The notes under the pieces were generated by a model. It did no database searches. It saw only the letters and a program-made list of their open reading frames with translations, and was not told the origin of the DNA. Below are positions 42,803-51,893 of a stretch of 64,000 nt of DNA, piece by piece. The DNA lies in contig NZ_WJFC01000014.1 of assembly GCF_009725235.1 (NCBI RefSeq), positions 1-64,000 of the forward strand, read 5' to 3'. A program made the position numbers and the translations under genes. The stretch is from Scytonema sp. UIC 10036 (GTDB lineage Bacteria; Cyanobacteriota; Cyanobacteriia; Cyanobacteriales; Nostocaceae). Numbering within the stretch: the stretch's first letter is position 1; every line of letters begins with the position of its first letter.

Positions 42803-44450
42803 CAACAGGGACGGCTATTTCGCTAACTTCATCGCTTTTACCGTATTCGTAGGGACCGTGAGTGACTACAGGGAGTACTGCCCAGTTTTCAATTGCGGGT
42901 GGAGAACTGGTTGTCCACTCTAAAGTCAGTGCATCCCAAGGGTTATCTGTTGCTTTGGGGCCATACAACCAACTCCAGACAGCGTTGATAAAGAATGGTA
43001 TTACAGAGACTCCTAAAATAATTGCTCCAAAGGTACAAATATGATTGATACCAGCAAACTGAGGGTCATACATTGCAACTCGTCTCGGCATTCCCTGCAA
43101 TCCCAGTTGGTGCATTGGTAGGAAGGTGAGGTGAGTGCCGATAAAGGTCAGGGCAAAGTGAACCCGTCCCCAAGTTTCATTGAACATACGTCCCGTCATC
43201 TTGGGAAACCAATGATAAATTCCGGCATAGATACCAAATACAGAACCGCCAAACAAGACGTAGTGGAAGTGACCAACTACATAATAGGTATCGTGAACGT
43301 GGAGATCGAAAGGAGCCGTACCCAATGTCACGCCGCTCAGTCCGCCAACGACAAACATTGACAGCAAGCCAATAGCAAACAACATGGCACTGGTGAAGCG
43401 GATTTTGCCACCCCAAAGTGTAGCTACCCAACCAAAAATTTTTACCCCCGTAGGAACGGCAACAATGAGGGTGGAGATAGTGAAGAACATCCGCATCCAA
43501 GCAGGTGTTCCACTGGTAAACATATGGTGTACCCAGACAAATAAACCGATAACGCAGATTGCTAAGCTGGAATAGGCGATCGCTTTATAGCCAAAAATCG
43601 GCTTGCGGGCGTGAACCGGAATCACCTCGGACATAATGCCGAAGATCGGTAATATCATTAAATAGACTGCGGGGTGGGAATAAAACCAGAACAAGTGTTG
43701 GTAAAGCACCACATTTCCCCCGGCATCAGGTTTAAAGAAAGAAGTGCCAAAGTTGATGTCAAATAACAACAGCACCAATCCGGCTGCGAGCACTGGGGTG
43801 GAAAGCAGGGCTAGGACTGAAGTTGCCAGGATTGCCCAACAGAATAGTGGTATTTGAGTCCACTTCATACTGGGAACTTTCAGCTTCAAAATCGTAACAA
43901 CAAAGTTTAACGACCCCAAAATTGAGGAAGTCCCTACCAACACAATGCTGAGAATCCACATTGACTGGGCTGTATTTGCTGTAATTAAGCTCAAGGGCGG
44001 GTAAGCAGTCCAGCCACTTTGGGAACCGCCAAACAAGAAACTTGCTAGCAATAACGCTCCAGCCGGAGGATTGAGCCAAAAAGCGATCGCATTGAGTTTG
44101 GGAAACGCCATATCTCGCGCTCCAATCATCAATGGCACTAAGAAGTTGCCAAATCCGCCAATGGCAGATGGGACAATCCAAAGAAAAATCATGATTGTGC
44201 CGTGATTGGTCATGAAAGCATTATAGAGATTGGGGTCGAGGACATCTGAATCTGGCGTATATAATTCGATTCGGATGGCCATTGCCATCAATCCCCCAAT
44301 CAGATAAAACACAAAGGCTGTAACCAGATATTGGATACCAATAACTTTGTGATCGATGTTAAAGGTGAAGTAGTCGTACCATTTCCAACTCTTGGGTAGT
44401 TCGTGATGGGTAACGACTTCTGTTGCTGGTGAAGTTTCTAACTGTGTCAT
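42795..44450 (-). CDS. ctaD: Cytochrome c oxidase subunit I
   Basis: 551 aa, twelve membrane helices. Heme and CuB ligands are seen in MTNHGTIMIFLW, FWFYSHPAVYLMILP, FVWVHHMFTSGTP and DTYYVVGHFHYVLFGG. The SHPAVYLMILPIFG motif with HPxVY marks the HCO type A enzyme. It reduces oxygen to water. The N-terminus (PKSWKWYDYFTFNIDHKVIGIQYL) is complete. In heterocystous cyanobacteria some copies of such cox operons are heterocyst-specific and help remove oxygen; nearness of nif genes and cnfR fits this but does not prove it. Confidence 0.96.
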   Translation of the reverse strand: MTQLETSPATEVVTHHELPKSWKWYDYFTFNIDHKVIGIQYLVTAFVFYLIGGLMAMAIRIELYTPDSDVLDPNLYNAFMTNHGTIMIFLWIVPSAIGGFGNFLVPLMIGARDMAFPKLNAIAFWLNPPAGALLLASFLFGGSQSGWTAYPPLSLITANTAQSMWILSIVLVGTSSILGSLNFVVTILKLKVPSMKWTQIPLFCWAILATSVLALLSTPVLAAGLVLLLFDINFGTSFFKPDAGGNVVLYQHLFWFYSHPAVYLMILPIFGIMSEVIPVHARKPIFGYKAIAYSSLAICVIGLFVWVHHMFTSGTPAWMRMFFTISTLIVAVPTGVKIFGWVATLWGGKIRFTSAMLFAIGLLSMFVVGGLSGVTLGTAPFDLHVHDTYYVVGHFHYVLFGGSVFGIYAGIYHWFPKMTGRMFNETWGRVHFALTFIGTHLTFLPMHQLGLQGMPRRVAMYDPQFAGINHICTFGAIILGVSVIPFFINAVWSWLYGPKATDNPWDALTLEWTTSSPPAIENWAVLPVVTHGPYEYGKSDEVSEIAVPVGS

Positions 44451-44530
44451 ACCAATTTTGGATTTTAGATTTTAGATTTTGGATTGAACAAGAATACCTA
44501 TCCGAAGTTGGTATCATCGATGAAAACAGG

Positions 44531-45373
44531 CTAAGGATTGACTGCAACGGTTCGATCCATTTCTGGCTGCTGGGCTACGCGGTTTTCTTCCAGCCAGCGA
44601 TCGAACTCTTCCGGCGTGTGGACGATTACAGAAGAACGCATACTGCCGTGATAGCCGCCACAAAGTTCGGTACAAACTATTGGGTATTCTCCGGTTTTTG
44701 TTGCGGTGAACCGTAACTGTGTGGCTTGACCGGGAATTGCATCTTGCTTCAACCGGAACTGTGGAACCCAAAACGAGTGGATCACATCATTTGCAGAAAT
44801 GTTAAGCAGTACGTCTTGTCCGACTGGAACGTGCAATTCGCCAGCAATGATATTGCTATCGGGATAGTTGAACAGCCAAGCATACTGCATTCCGCTGACG
44901 TTCACGACTAGAGATGGTGCCTTGCCTTCGTTAGCAGGTATAGAACCAATACCAATTGGGCTGGAGTTGGGTTGTGCTGTTGACTGGTGGGCGATCCCAT
45001 GATGGGCGATCGCATCAATTCCTCCCATTTCAGTGTAAACATCGACACTATATATCCCCAGTCCGATAACAATGATTCCTGGTATGATAGTCCACAAAAC
45101 CTCTAGAGGAAAGTTGCCTTCAATTGGCAGCCCATCACCGTTATCTCCGCGACGACGGCGAAATTGAATGATAGAAATTAGAATTGCCCCTTGTACTACC
45201 AAGAACAAAGCAGTACCAATGGCGACCATAACGTTAAAGAAATTGTCTACTAAAGGCGCTTGTGCAGAAGCTTGCTCTGGCAGAAGAGAATGATGTTGCC
45301 CTACCCACACGCTGATAAGAGTAATTAAAATGCCAGCAATTAAGGTGAAGATCCCAAGGGGAATTTCTTTCAT
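44531..45373 (-). CDS. ctaC: Cytochrome c oxidase subunit II
   Basis: 280 aa from ATG 45373 (MKEIPLGIFTLIAGILITL); the frame continues upstream but this start overlaps the preceding stop by ATGA. Two N-terminal membrane helices are followed by a periplasmic/lumenal cupredoxin domain with the CuA site: H in NDVIHSFWVP and CTELCGGYHGSM (C, E, C, H, M). An extra segment between helix 2 and the cupredoxin (IAHHGIAHQSTAQPNSS) is His/Ser-rich. It accepts electrons from cytochrome c or plastocyanin. Confidence 0.95.
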   Translation of the reverse strand: MKEIPLGIFTLIAGILITLISVWVGQHHSLLPEQASAQAPLVDNFFNVMVAIGTALFLVVQGAILISIIQFRRRRGDNGDGLPIEGNFPLEVLWTIIPGIIVIGLGIYSVDVYTEMGGIDAIAHHGIAHQSTAQPNSSPIGIGSIPANEGKAPSLVVNVSGMQYAWLFNYPDSNIIAGELHVPVGQDVLLNISANDVIHSFWVPQFRLKQDAIPGQATQLRFTATKTGEYPIVCTELCGGYHGSMRSSVIVHTPEEFDRWLEENRVAQQPEMDRTVAVNP

Positions 45374-45717
45374 AAAATAATTTCCTCTGGATAAGTATTT
45401 CGCTCCCACAGTCTTTCCAACATTTCGACTTGTCTTTGCAGCACACTAGTACGATAAACAACATATCTGTCGTACAAAGCAATTCCCAAACCAAAACCAA
45501 TAGGGGAAAAAAACATCAACCATAATGAAAGACAGATAACTGTATTGTCCTCATGAGTCGTTAATTGCTGGCTATCGTTAACTGCATACAGTAAATGTTG
45601 TGTCGTCATAAAATCGAGATGGTGCTTCCAAACCAAGCCGACGACTCCTATAGCTGGAGAAAGCACGACTAAGGTTAACAAACAAACTGTCAGAAAATTC
45701 AAGAGTTTAGGTTTCAT
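45370..45717 (-). CDS. Small membrane protein upstream of ctaC
   Basis: 115 aa with two membrane segments (LLNFLTVCLLTLVVLSPAIGVVGLVW and TVICLSLWLMFFSPIGFGLGIALYDRYVVY). The C-terminal tail is charged (RQVEMLERLWERNTYPEE). It overlaps ctaC by ATGA, so it belongs to the oxidase operon. Family not recognised; similar small proteins precede ctaC in some heterocystous cyanobacteria. An assembly or oxidase accessory role is inferred from position. Confidence 0.8.
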   Translation of the reverse strand: MKPKLLNFLTVCLLTLVVLSPAIGVVGLVWKHHLDFMTTQHLLYAVNDSQQLTTHEDNTVICLSLWLMFFSPIGFGLGIALYDRYVVYRTSVLQRQVEMLERLWERNTYPEEIIL

Positions 45718-46725
45718 CTTGGTACTAATGCGCTCTAGTAATATTTACTGCACGAACCTTCTTGTTAGCACTTTGTGTATCAACAGCGTTATATCAGTTA
45801 CTTCATCTTTCAGTAGCACATATTTAAGCGTGTACTCAACTGTTAGAATCCTTAAAGGATAAGGACTGCAAAATTTTTTGCCTTTGGGGTACTAGTATTT
45901 TATTGACGTTGTTAGCACCAACAGCAATATAGTTCAGTTAAGTCAGTTGGCGAGAAAAAACCAAACTATGTAACGAAAAGTAAAATCTGTATATTTGGTT
46001 CTTAGTAGCGCTGTCTTCGCATGCATCGCCACTACAAACCAACAATCGTTATTTACGCCCACTTACTTAGCAACGATCAATTCCGATTGTTTTACCTCAC
46101 CTCTCACCTCTTACCTCTGCGTACTCTGCACCTTAGCGGTTAAATAAATAACTTTTGAACCGCAGAGGACACAGAGAACGCAGAGAGTGAAGATGAGGAA
46201 TTGCTGCCAGAAGCCAAATTTTATGAGTGACCTTGACAGGGCTAGACTAAGGGGGGTAATAATGTGATTAAAATCACAGCCAATCACTTTTCAAACATCC
46301 TCTTAAGGCGAAATACTTTGTATAATAATTTTGCCAGAAATATTAAGATTTCATTTAATAGTTCAAATTGAACAAAAGCCTCATAATTTTCCGGTTAAAA
46401 AAATTACTAAGAAAAATTTAGAAGAGTGCGGCTCTCAGCACAACGAGTAGGTCGGCGTGACAAAGCCAAACAATCTAAAGATAAGTTAATACAGGGGGTG
46501 CATTTACCAAGGTGATTGAGATATGGACGCTTGTTTAAGGGTATTTTGGACTTGCGATCGCGATAAAACTCTCTTATGTCTGAGAGATGCGAATGTACCG
46601 CAGAAAGTCAAAGATGGTATAACTGCACTAACTTTGATATGGTGAGGAATCAATGGAAGCTGAAGCTTGTAGGTATATACAGCTTTAGTTAGCATTTCAA
46701 AGGTGAAAATCACTCCTACACGACT
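45718..46725. other. Divergent intergenic region between cox operon and cnfR
   Basis: No gene called. It contains a GAACCGCAGAGGACACAGAG-type dispersed repeat near 46157-46190, a CRP-type site and -10 box (separate entry), and A/T-rich sequence after 46300. It should hold the cox promoter on the minus strand, which I could not place. Confidence 0.5.
46263..46326 (+). promoter_or_regulatory. Perfect CRP-type palindrome with -10 box, upstream of cnfR
   Basis: TGTGATTAAAATCACA (46263-46278) is the exact CRP consensus TGTGA-N6-TCACA, also the site of the cyanobacterial cAMP receptor SyCRP1. TATAAT follows at 46321-46326. With a transcript start near 46332 the palindrome centre lies at about -61.5, the class I activation position. 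The implied cnfR leader is about 390 nt. Confidence 0.7.
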
Positions 46726-48321
46726 ATGCCTTACGCTATTACTCAGCGCTGTATTCAGTGTCATAACTGCCTTCCTGAGTGCCCTACAGGTGCCATTAAA
46801 ATTATCGAAGGCGAATACTGGATTGACCCTAGTTTGTGTGATAATTGTCAACATTATGTTGCGCCGCAGTGTGTAGTTTTGTGTCCTGTCAATTCTCCAG
46901 TTCCTTGTCAAACCAAAAAGGGTAGATACAAGGTTGATGAGAGAAATGTTCCCATCCAGGAGCTTTTTCTTGACGGGAAAAGCCATCCTTTTGCTTCAGC
47001 GATTGTCATTTGGGAATTGTGTAACGTTTTAGCACAGCGACAATCTCTTCCCTGGAAAATAGATGCTTTTGGAAAGCTGCATTATCAAAGGCAAATTCAT
47101 GGAGGTAAGGGAACGATCGCCTTCCAAGTTACAGACAGTGTAGGTTTGGAGCCGCCCGTTGCACTGAAAGGGGAAAAGGTTTTCTCTGCGATCGAGACAT
47201 TTGATATGAGATCGGCTTGCGTACACTTGCTATATGCTGCTCATGTTACTAACCTAGATAAGCCTTGGGAAAAAGAGTTCATCATCAACGACCGACAAAT
47301 TGAGGAATATCTGGGATTGGACAAGCGCACGGACTTGAGCAAACCTATTAAGTTAGCTCTCATTAAAGAACTTGCTCAACAACCCTGCCGATTTATAGCT
47401 TCTATTCATTTGCCTCCAAAAGGAAAGATCGAGGGGGTCTGCCTTGAAAAAAGTCGTATATGGCATTTATTGGACATTCAGCACCACTTTCAAGAAGATG
47501 AGATGGGCTGCAAACATCTGGTGGGTTTGACTTTCAAAATTAAAGCAGGTCGGTGGGCGCAGTATTTTCTCAATCGGCAAGGGTGCAAGGAGCGTACTGC
47601 TTTCTACCAATATGGTACTTTACCCAAAGCCTTACTAAGTGCGGTCATGAGTATTTGGCAGAAGCATGAGGGTGCAGCTCGGATGATGCTGTGGTTGTTA
47701 TTTAAAACCAAAATGGGTAGAGAACAGCGGGTGACGATCCCCACTCTCATGAAAGTTGCTTATGGGGAGGAAAAATTTAGCCAAGTATCTTTGCAACCGG
47801 AGAATCGCCAACGTCTGCTAAAAATATTTGAAAGCGATTTAGAGGTACTCAATCATTATGGATTCAAACCTATATTCGATCCAGTGACCTATCCATTGGA
47901 AATTCAACCTTTATGGGCTAAGCTAGTTGATATTCCAGAAGACGGGGAAGCAGCTGTGGAATTCTGGATTGATGATGGCAGTCATGACACCCGATTGACC
48001 GATGCGGCTCCTCGTGGTAAGTGGAATCGATTGATGAATGCCCGCATCTTATATTTTGAAATGCCACCAGAGTGGAAAAAACAACTTGCAAAGTCTAAGA
48101 AGAAACAGAAAACAACTAACCGCAAAACACAGTTAAAACCGCAAATAACTCTCTCTACTGAATATATTTCTGAAGCAAGAAAAAAATTGGGGTTGAGCCA
48201 AAGAGACTTGGCACAACTAACAGGTAAAAGTCAGAGTTGGATTCGTGATATTGAAAATGGGCGTTTTCAAGCTAAGTTAGAAGACCAGATGTTATTGCTA
48301 AAAGCGCTGGGGATGAATTAG
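46726..48321 (+). CDS. cnfR: CnfR/PatB-type nif transcriptional activator
   Basis: 531 aa, the length of Anabaena PatB/CnfR. The N-terminal 2[4Fe-4S] ferredoxin-like domain has C9, C12, C15, C19 and C38, C41, C49, C53, with PYAITQRCIQCHNCLPECPTG. The central region (about 80-430) has two replication-initiator-like winged-helix parts. The C-terminal XRE helix-turn-helix is ARKKLGLSQRDLAQLTGKSQSWIRDIENG. CnfR activates nif promoters under low oxygen, the clusters probably acting as the oxygen sensor. It lies divergent from the cox operon, about 43 kb from the nif tail. It could be a paralogue rather than the main CnfR. Confidence 0.88.
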   Translation: MPYAITQRCIQCHNCLPECPTGAIKIIEGEYWIDPSLCDNCQHYVAPQCVVLCPVNSPVPCQTKKGRYKVDERNVPIQELFLDGKSHPFASAIVIWELCNVLAQRQSLPWKIDAFGKLHYQRQIHGGKGTIAFQVTDSVGLEPPVALKGEKVFSAIETFDMRSACVHLLYAAHVTNLDKPWEKEFIINDRQIEEYLGLDKRTDLSKPIKLALIKELAQQPCRFIASIHLPPKGKIEGVCLEKSRIWHLLDIQHHFQEDEMGCKHLVGLTFKIKAGRWAQYFLNRQGCKERTAFYQYGTLPKALLSAVMSIWQKHEGAARMMLWLLFKTKMGREQRVTIPTLMKVAYGEEKFSQVSLQPENRQRLLKIFESDLEVLNHYGFKPIFDPVTYPLEIQPLWAKLVDIPEDGEAAVEFWIDDGSHDTRLTDAAPRGKWNRLMNARILYFEMPPEWKKQLAKSKKKQKTTNRKTQLKPQITLSTEYISEARKKLGLSQRDLAQLTGKSQSWIRDIENGRFQAKLEDQMLLLKALGMN

Positions 48322-48532
48322 ATTTTGAGATGACGAAGCGCAACAGCAAAATAGTTAGAGATGAAGCATGAAATACAAGCCTCACAACTAAGAAATAGCT
48401 TTGCTCCATCTAAGTTGGCATGATGTAGTAAAGCTGCTCTCAAGTCTGCGTAGCTCAAATCTGCCCCATTATTCGACCTTTGATTTATAACTCTAGCACT
48501 TTCTTATTATGGACATTTGAGAGCATTGCCTT
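48322..48532. other. Spacer between convergent cnfR and nitronate monooxygenase genes
   Basis: No gene or clear intrinsic terminator. The sequence looks like a degraded fragment (TAAAGCTGCTCTCAAGTCTGCG... reads like a pentapeptide-repeat remnant on the minus strand: ADLSYADLRAALLHHAN), too short to call. Confidence 0.4.
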
Positions 48533-49615
48533 CTAAGGTTGGGTTAACACTGCCATCAGTTCTGCGACGGACATGATACGTTCAGTGTACTTAACATTAG
48601 CTCCAGAAAAAATTAGACCGTGTTCTACGTCTCCAGATGCAGCTTTAGCTAGCGCTTGGAGAAGACAATAAGTTTTTCCAGTGTCTCGACACAAGCACGC
48701 TTCTAAGCAATTAGCTACACATCGCCGTTCTAATGCTGTTGATGAGCCAGCTATTGCCTGCTGTGCAAAGGGATTGCGTAAAGCACGACTGGGTTTTCCT
48801 ACAGGGCTGGGCACAGTCACAATATCTTCTGGACAGGCTTTGAGATGGCACTCTTTATAACGTTGGTCAGCATCGCATTCTTCTGTGGTAATGAAGCGAG
48901 TACCGATTTGGACGCCATCTGCTCCAATTGCCAATATGCGATCGATATCGCTTCGATCCCAAATGCCTCCCGTAACAATCAACGGAATTATGACACCTAG
49001 CTTTTGTTCCAAATAGTCTCGCAGCTGAGAAATGAGAGACTCTGTCGAGAATTCTGGAGTGTTTACGTGTTCGCACTGCGTGAAATGCCCCCCAACCATC
49101 TGACAATTTTCGACAATCAAGGCATCGGGTAGTCGATTGTATTGACGTTGCCAACTTTCGCAGATGGTTTGGGCTGACAGCAAGTCGGAGATGCTTGGCA
49201 CTAATGCCACATCGGGATAGTCTGCTGTGTACATCGGTAAAGTCAGAGGCACTCCAGCTCCAGTAATAATAAAATTGGCTCCATGAGCAGCAGCTGTCTG
49301 AGCCAACACGGGATAATCTTTGGTGGCAACAAGAATATTAACCCCGATCGCTCCATTTGGGCTAAGGGTGCGGGCTTTGGTCAGTTCATCTATCAAAGCA
49401 AGTCGATTGGCTTCAAAAAAGTTCCCTCGTTTGCGTTGACGAAAGTAGGGAGAATGCAACCCCAGTCCCAGCGAGGCGATCGCACCTACTCCACCTGCGT
49501 TGGCAACTGCTGCTGCAAGCTTTGCGCCAGATACCTGTACTGCCATTGCACCTTGAACAATGGGATAGCGGGCAACGTGTTTGCCAATCCGTAGGGGATG
49601 TAAGATAGAGGTCAT
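48533..49615 (-). CDS. Nitronate monooxygenase-like FMN protein
   Basis: 360 aa TIM-barrel flavoprotein of the 2-nitropropane dioxygenase family. YPIVQGAMAVQVSGAKLAAAVANAGGVGAIAS, IITGAGVPLTLP and PLIVTGGIWDRSDIDRILAIGADGVQIGTRF include the FMN-phosphate-binding G-G and G-T-R-F motifs. The C-terminal ~110 residues carry a Cys cluster (RRCVANCLEACLCRDTGKTYCLLQ), beyond the short bacterial NMO but found in this cyanobacterial subgroup. It oxidises nitronates or acts as an enoyl-ACP reductase II-like enzyme; substrate unknown. It stands as a single gene. Confidence 0.85.
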   Translation of the reverse strand: MTSILHPLRIGKHVARYPIVQGAMAVQVSGAKLAAAVANAGGVGAIASLGLGLHSPYFRQRKRGNFFEANRLALIDELTKARTLSPNGAIGVNILVATKDYPVLAQTAAAHGANFIITGAGVPLTLPMYTADYPDVALVPSISDLLSAQTICESWQRQYNRLPDALIVENCQMVGGHFTQCEHVNTPEFSTESLISQLRDYLEQKLGVIIPLIVTGGIWDRSDIDRILAIGADGVQIGTRFITTEECDADQRYKECHLKACPEDIVTVPSPVGKPSRALRNPFAQQAIAGSSTALERRCVANCLEACLCRDTGKTYCLLQALAKAASGDVEHGLIFSGANVKYTERIMSVAELMAVLTQP

Positions 49616-49738
49616 TAAAATACATTTCCTTATAACTGTTGAGTCATTTTAGCACCTCAGTGTTCATTGTTGCTTTGGTATGGAGTATTGGGGTAGCTTT
49701 TTCGGTCTGTTATAACTAAGCCTTTAAAGTAGCGAGCG

Positions 49739-50761
49739 CTACATCGGCAAAAATTGATTCAAGAATTGAATGAGTTTTTCTACCTCATAGTACAAAAGTA
49801 TTTCGCGATCGCGTATAACCTGCCAAACAACTTGTTCTTTTGTAGATATCACTTCTATGCAGATGGGAGAGGATTTGCTCTCAGTCTGAACAAGAAATCC
49901 CACTCTTTCCAAAGCGCGTTTTGTCCATAACGCTTCTACACCGTCACCCACCAAATCTACTGCACCCCGTACTGCTGTATTAAGATGAAACTCTCCAGAA
50001 GTAATATCAAATTCCACTCCTTCACTGCGGAAAGTTTCGGCAAATGCACCGCTCAAAACTAAATCTTCCGGTGCGCCAACGTGCAAAGTTCCATTGCTGG
50101 CTAATAACCAAATTTTGTCTGCTAAACGTAAAGCGAGATTGAGATCGTGGGTGGATAAGAGAATTGCTTGGTGATTTTTCCAAGCAATCTGGCGCAGCAA
50201 TTGCATAATTTCCACACGTCTGGGTAAATCTAAAAATGCTGTTGGCTCATCAAGTAGCATGACAACAGGTGATTGTGCTAAAGCGCGTGCGATCGCAATT
50301 TTTTGTCTTTCTCCGTCACTAAGTTCGCTAACATGGCGTTGCGCTAAGTGTGTGGCACCGACAGATTTTATTGCCCAAGTGACAATTTCTTCATCTTGCG
50401 GTGTTAACTTTCCCCACCAATCCGTGTAGGGATAGCGTCCTAAAGTCACAAAGGTGTATGCTGATAGCATTCCTACATCTATCTTCTCAGTCAGCACCAA
50501 GCTGAGACGTTTTGCTAATTCTTGCGGTGGTAATTTATAAACATTTTCTCCTAACAGTTGCACTTCCCCTTGAAGAGGGGGTTGCATGCCAGCAAGCGTC
50601 CGTAGTAAGGTTGACTTACCCGCTCCATTGGGACCGAGCAAACAGACGAGTTCTCCAGCTTGGAGTGATAGGTCAATACTGGATGCAACTTTTCGTAAAG
50701 TTGTCTGGGATGTTTTGTAACCAATAGTCAGGTTGTGGGTTGTGAGAATTGCATCACTCAT
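49739..50761 (-). CDS. btuD: Cobalamin/Fe3+-siderophore-type ABC ATPase (BtuD/FecE family)
   Basis: 340 aa. Walker A GPNGAGKST, signature LSDGERQKIAIARALAQ, Walker B VVMLLDEPTAFLDL and the switch His (STHDLNLAL) are present. The domain ends near residue 255; an extra ~85 residues (RGAVDLVGDGVEALWTKRALERVGFLV...) follow, as in some BtuD/FecE relatives of cyanobacteria. The operon is headed by a cobalamin riboswitch, so B12 import is more likely than siderophore import. Last gene; overlaps the permease by ATGA. Confidence 0.88.
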   Translation of the reverse strand: MSDAILTTHNLTIGYKTSQTTLRKVASSIDLSLQAGELVCLLGPNGAGKSTLLRTLAGMQPPLQGEVQLLGENVYKLPPQELAKRLSLVLTEKIDVGMLSAYTFVTLGRYPYTDWWGKLTPQDEEIVTWAIKSVGATHLAQRHVSELSDGERQKIAIARALAQSPVVMLLDEPTAFLDLPRRVEIMQLLRQIAWKNHQAILLSTHDLNLALRLADKIWLLASNGTLHVGAPEDLVLSGAFAETFRSEGVEFDITSGEFHLNTAVRGAVDLVGDGVEALWTKRALERVGFLVQTESKSSPICIEVISTKEQVVWQVIRDREILLYYEVEKLIQFLNQFLPM

Positions 50762-51825
50762 GTGGGAAAAGATTTTTGCGAATTGCGTTTTAAAATGACC
50801 CAGGTAACCACAGGAGTTCCTATTAAGGCAGTGATAGCATTTAATGGTAGAACAATTTGACTTCCCGGAAGTTGGGAAATCAAATCTGCAATTAATGCTA
50901 GAATAGCACCCATCATTGTAACTGCTGGAATTAATATGCGATGATCTGAAGTATTAAACAAACTGCGACATAAGTGGGGAATTGCGACACCCAAAAAGGC
51001 GATGGGACCGCAAAAAGCAGTGATTGCTCCTGCTAAGACAGAAGCACTAGTAATAATTAAAAATCTGGCTTTTTGTACTGTTAACCCCATACTGCGTGCA
51101 TAAGATTCTCCAAGTAACAATGCATTGAGTGGTTTTGATAGCAAGAGCGCCATCAGCAAACCCAAAAGTATGACAGGAGCTAAAATAATCATTTGTGTCC
51201 AAGTTACCCCCGCAAAACTGCCAAAAGTCCAGATAAGATAAGTTTGAATGCGTTCTTGGGAACTAAAATTTAGTAAAATACTAACAATGGCACTAGTAGC
51301 GTAGCCAAATAATAAACCTAAAATCAACAGTGTCATTGTGTCGCGGACTCGGCGAGCAACCAGTAACATCATTCCTAAAACTGATGCTGCACCAAGACTG
51401 GCTGAGATGACTAAACCAAAGTCGCCAATTATGCCTAAATCTTTTAATAGTGTTGGTATACCTGTGGCGGTAGCTGTGAGGACAACTAATGCGACTCCTA
51501 AACTTGCTCCCGAACTAATTCCTAAGATGAATGGTCCGGCTAGAGGATTTCTAAATAAGGTTTGCATTTGCAAGCCACTGACTCCTAATGCTCCACCTGC
51601 AAGGATTGCAGTCAATGCTTTTGGTAAGCGAAATTTGAGAATGATGCTAGTCCATGTGGTTTTTTCTGGTTGTTGTCCTAGTAGGATTGTGATGACTTGA
51701 TTGAGGGGGATTTGAACTGAACCTAGGGCTATATCGAGCAGGAAGGCGAGAATGAGGGTTAAAAGTAATGTGGAGAAGAGGAGTAGTGGTATGGGGAGAT
51801 TTTTGGAGGTTTTTAAAAATGGCAT
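50758..51825 (-). CDS. btuC: FecCD-family permease, probably BtuC
   Basis: 355 aa with about ten membrane helices. LRLPKALTAILAGGALGVSGLQMQTLFRNPLAGPFILGISSGASLG is the family signature, and RSMGLTVQKARFLIITSASVLAGAITAFCGPIAFLGVAIPHLCR carries the ATPase-coupling loop. It forms the homodimeric channel with the downstream ATPase. Confidence 0.9.
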   Translation of the reverse strand: MPFLKTSKNLPIPLLLFSTLLLTLILAFLLDIALGSVQIPLNQVITILLGQQPEKTTWTSIILKFRLPKALTAILAGGALGVSGLQMQTLFRNPLAGPFILGISSGASLGVALVVLTATATGIPTLLKDLGIIGDFGLVISASLGAASVLGMMLLVARRVRDTMTLLILGLLFGYATSAIVSILLNFSSQERIQTYLIWTFGSFAGVTWTQMIILAPVILLGLLMALLLSKPLNALLLGESYARSMGLTVQKARFLIITSASVLAGAITAFCGPIAFLGVAIPHLCRSLFNTSDHRILIPAVTMMGAILALIADLISQLPGSQIVLPLNAITALIGTPVVTWVILKRNSQKSFPT

Positions 51826-51893
51826 TTTAATTATATAAACCGCAAAGGTGCGAAGTACGCAAAGAAAGAAGGTAAGAAGGAGAGTTTTGGAAC

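Noticed and set aside
46504..46986. 160-aa minus-strand frame over the cnfR start
   Set aside because: It is antisense to the ferredoxin domain codons of cnfR and has no family features; a shadow of the real gene.
51338..51700. 120-aa plus-strand frame within the permease
   Set aside because: Antisense to membrane helices of the FecCD permease; composition (Pro/Arg/Lys rich) is an artefact of the opposite strand.
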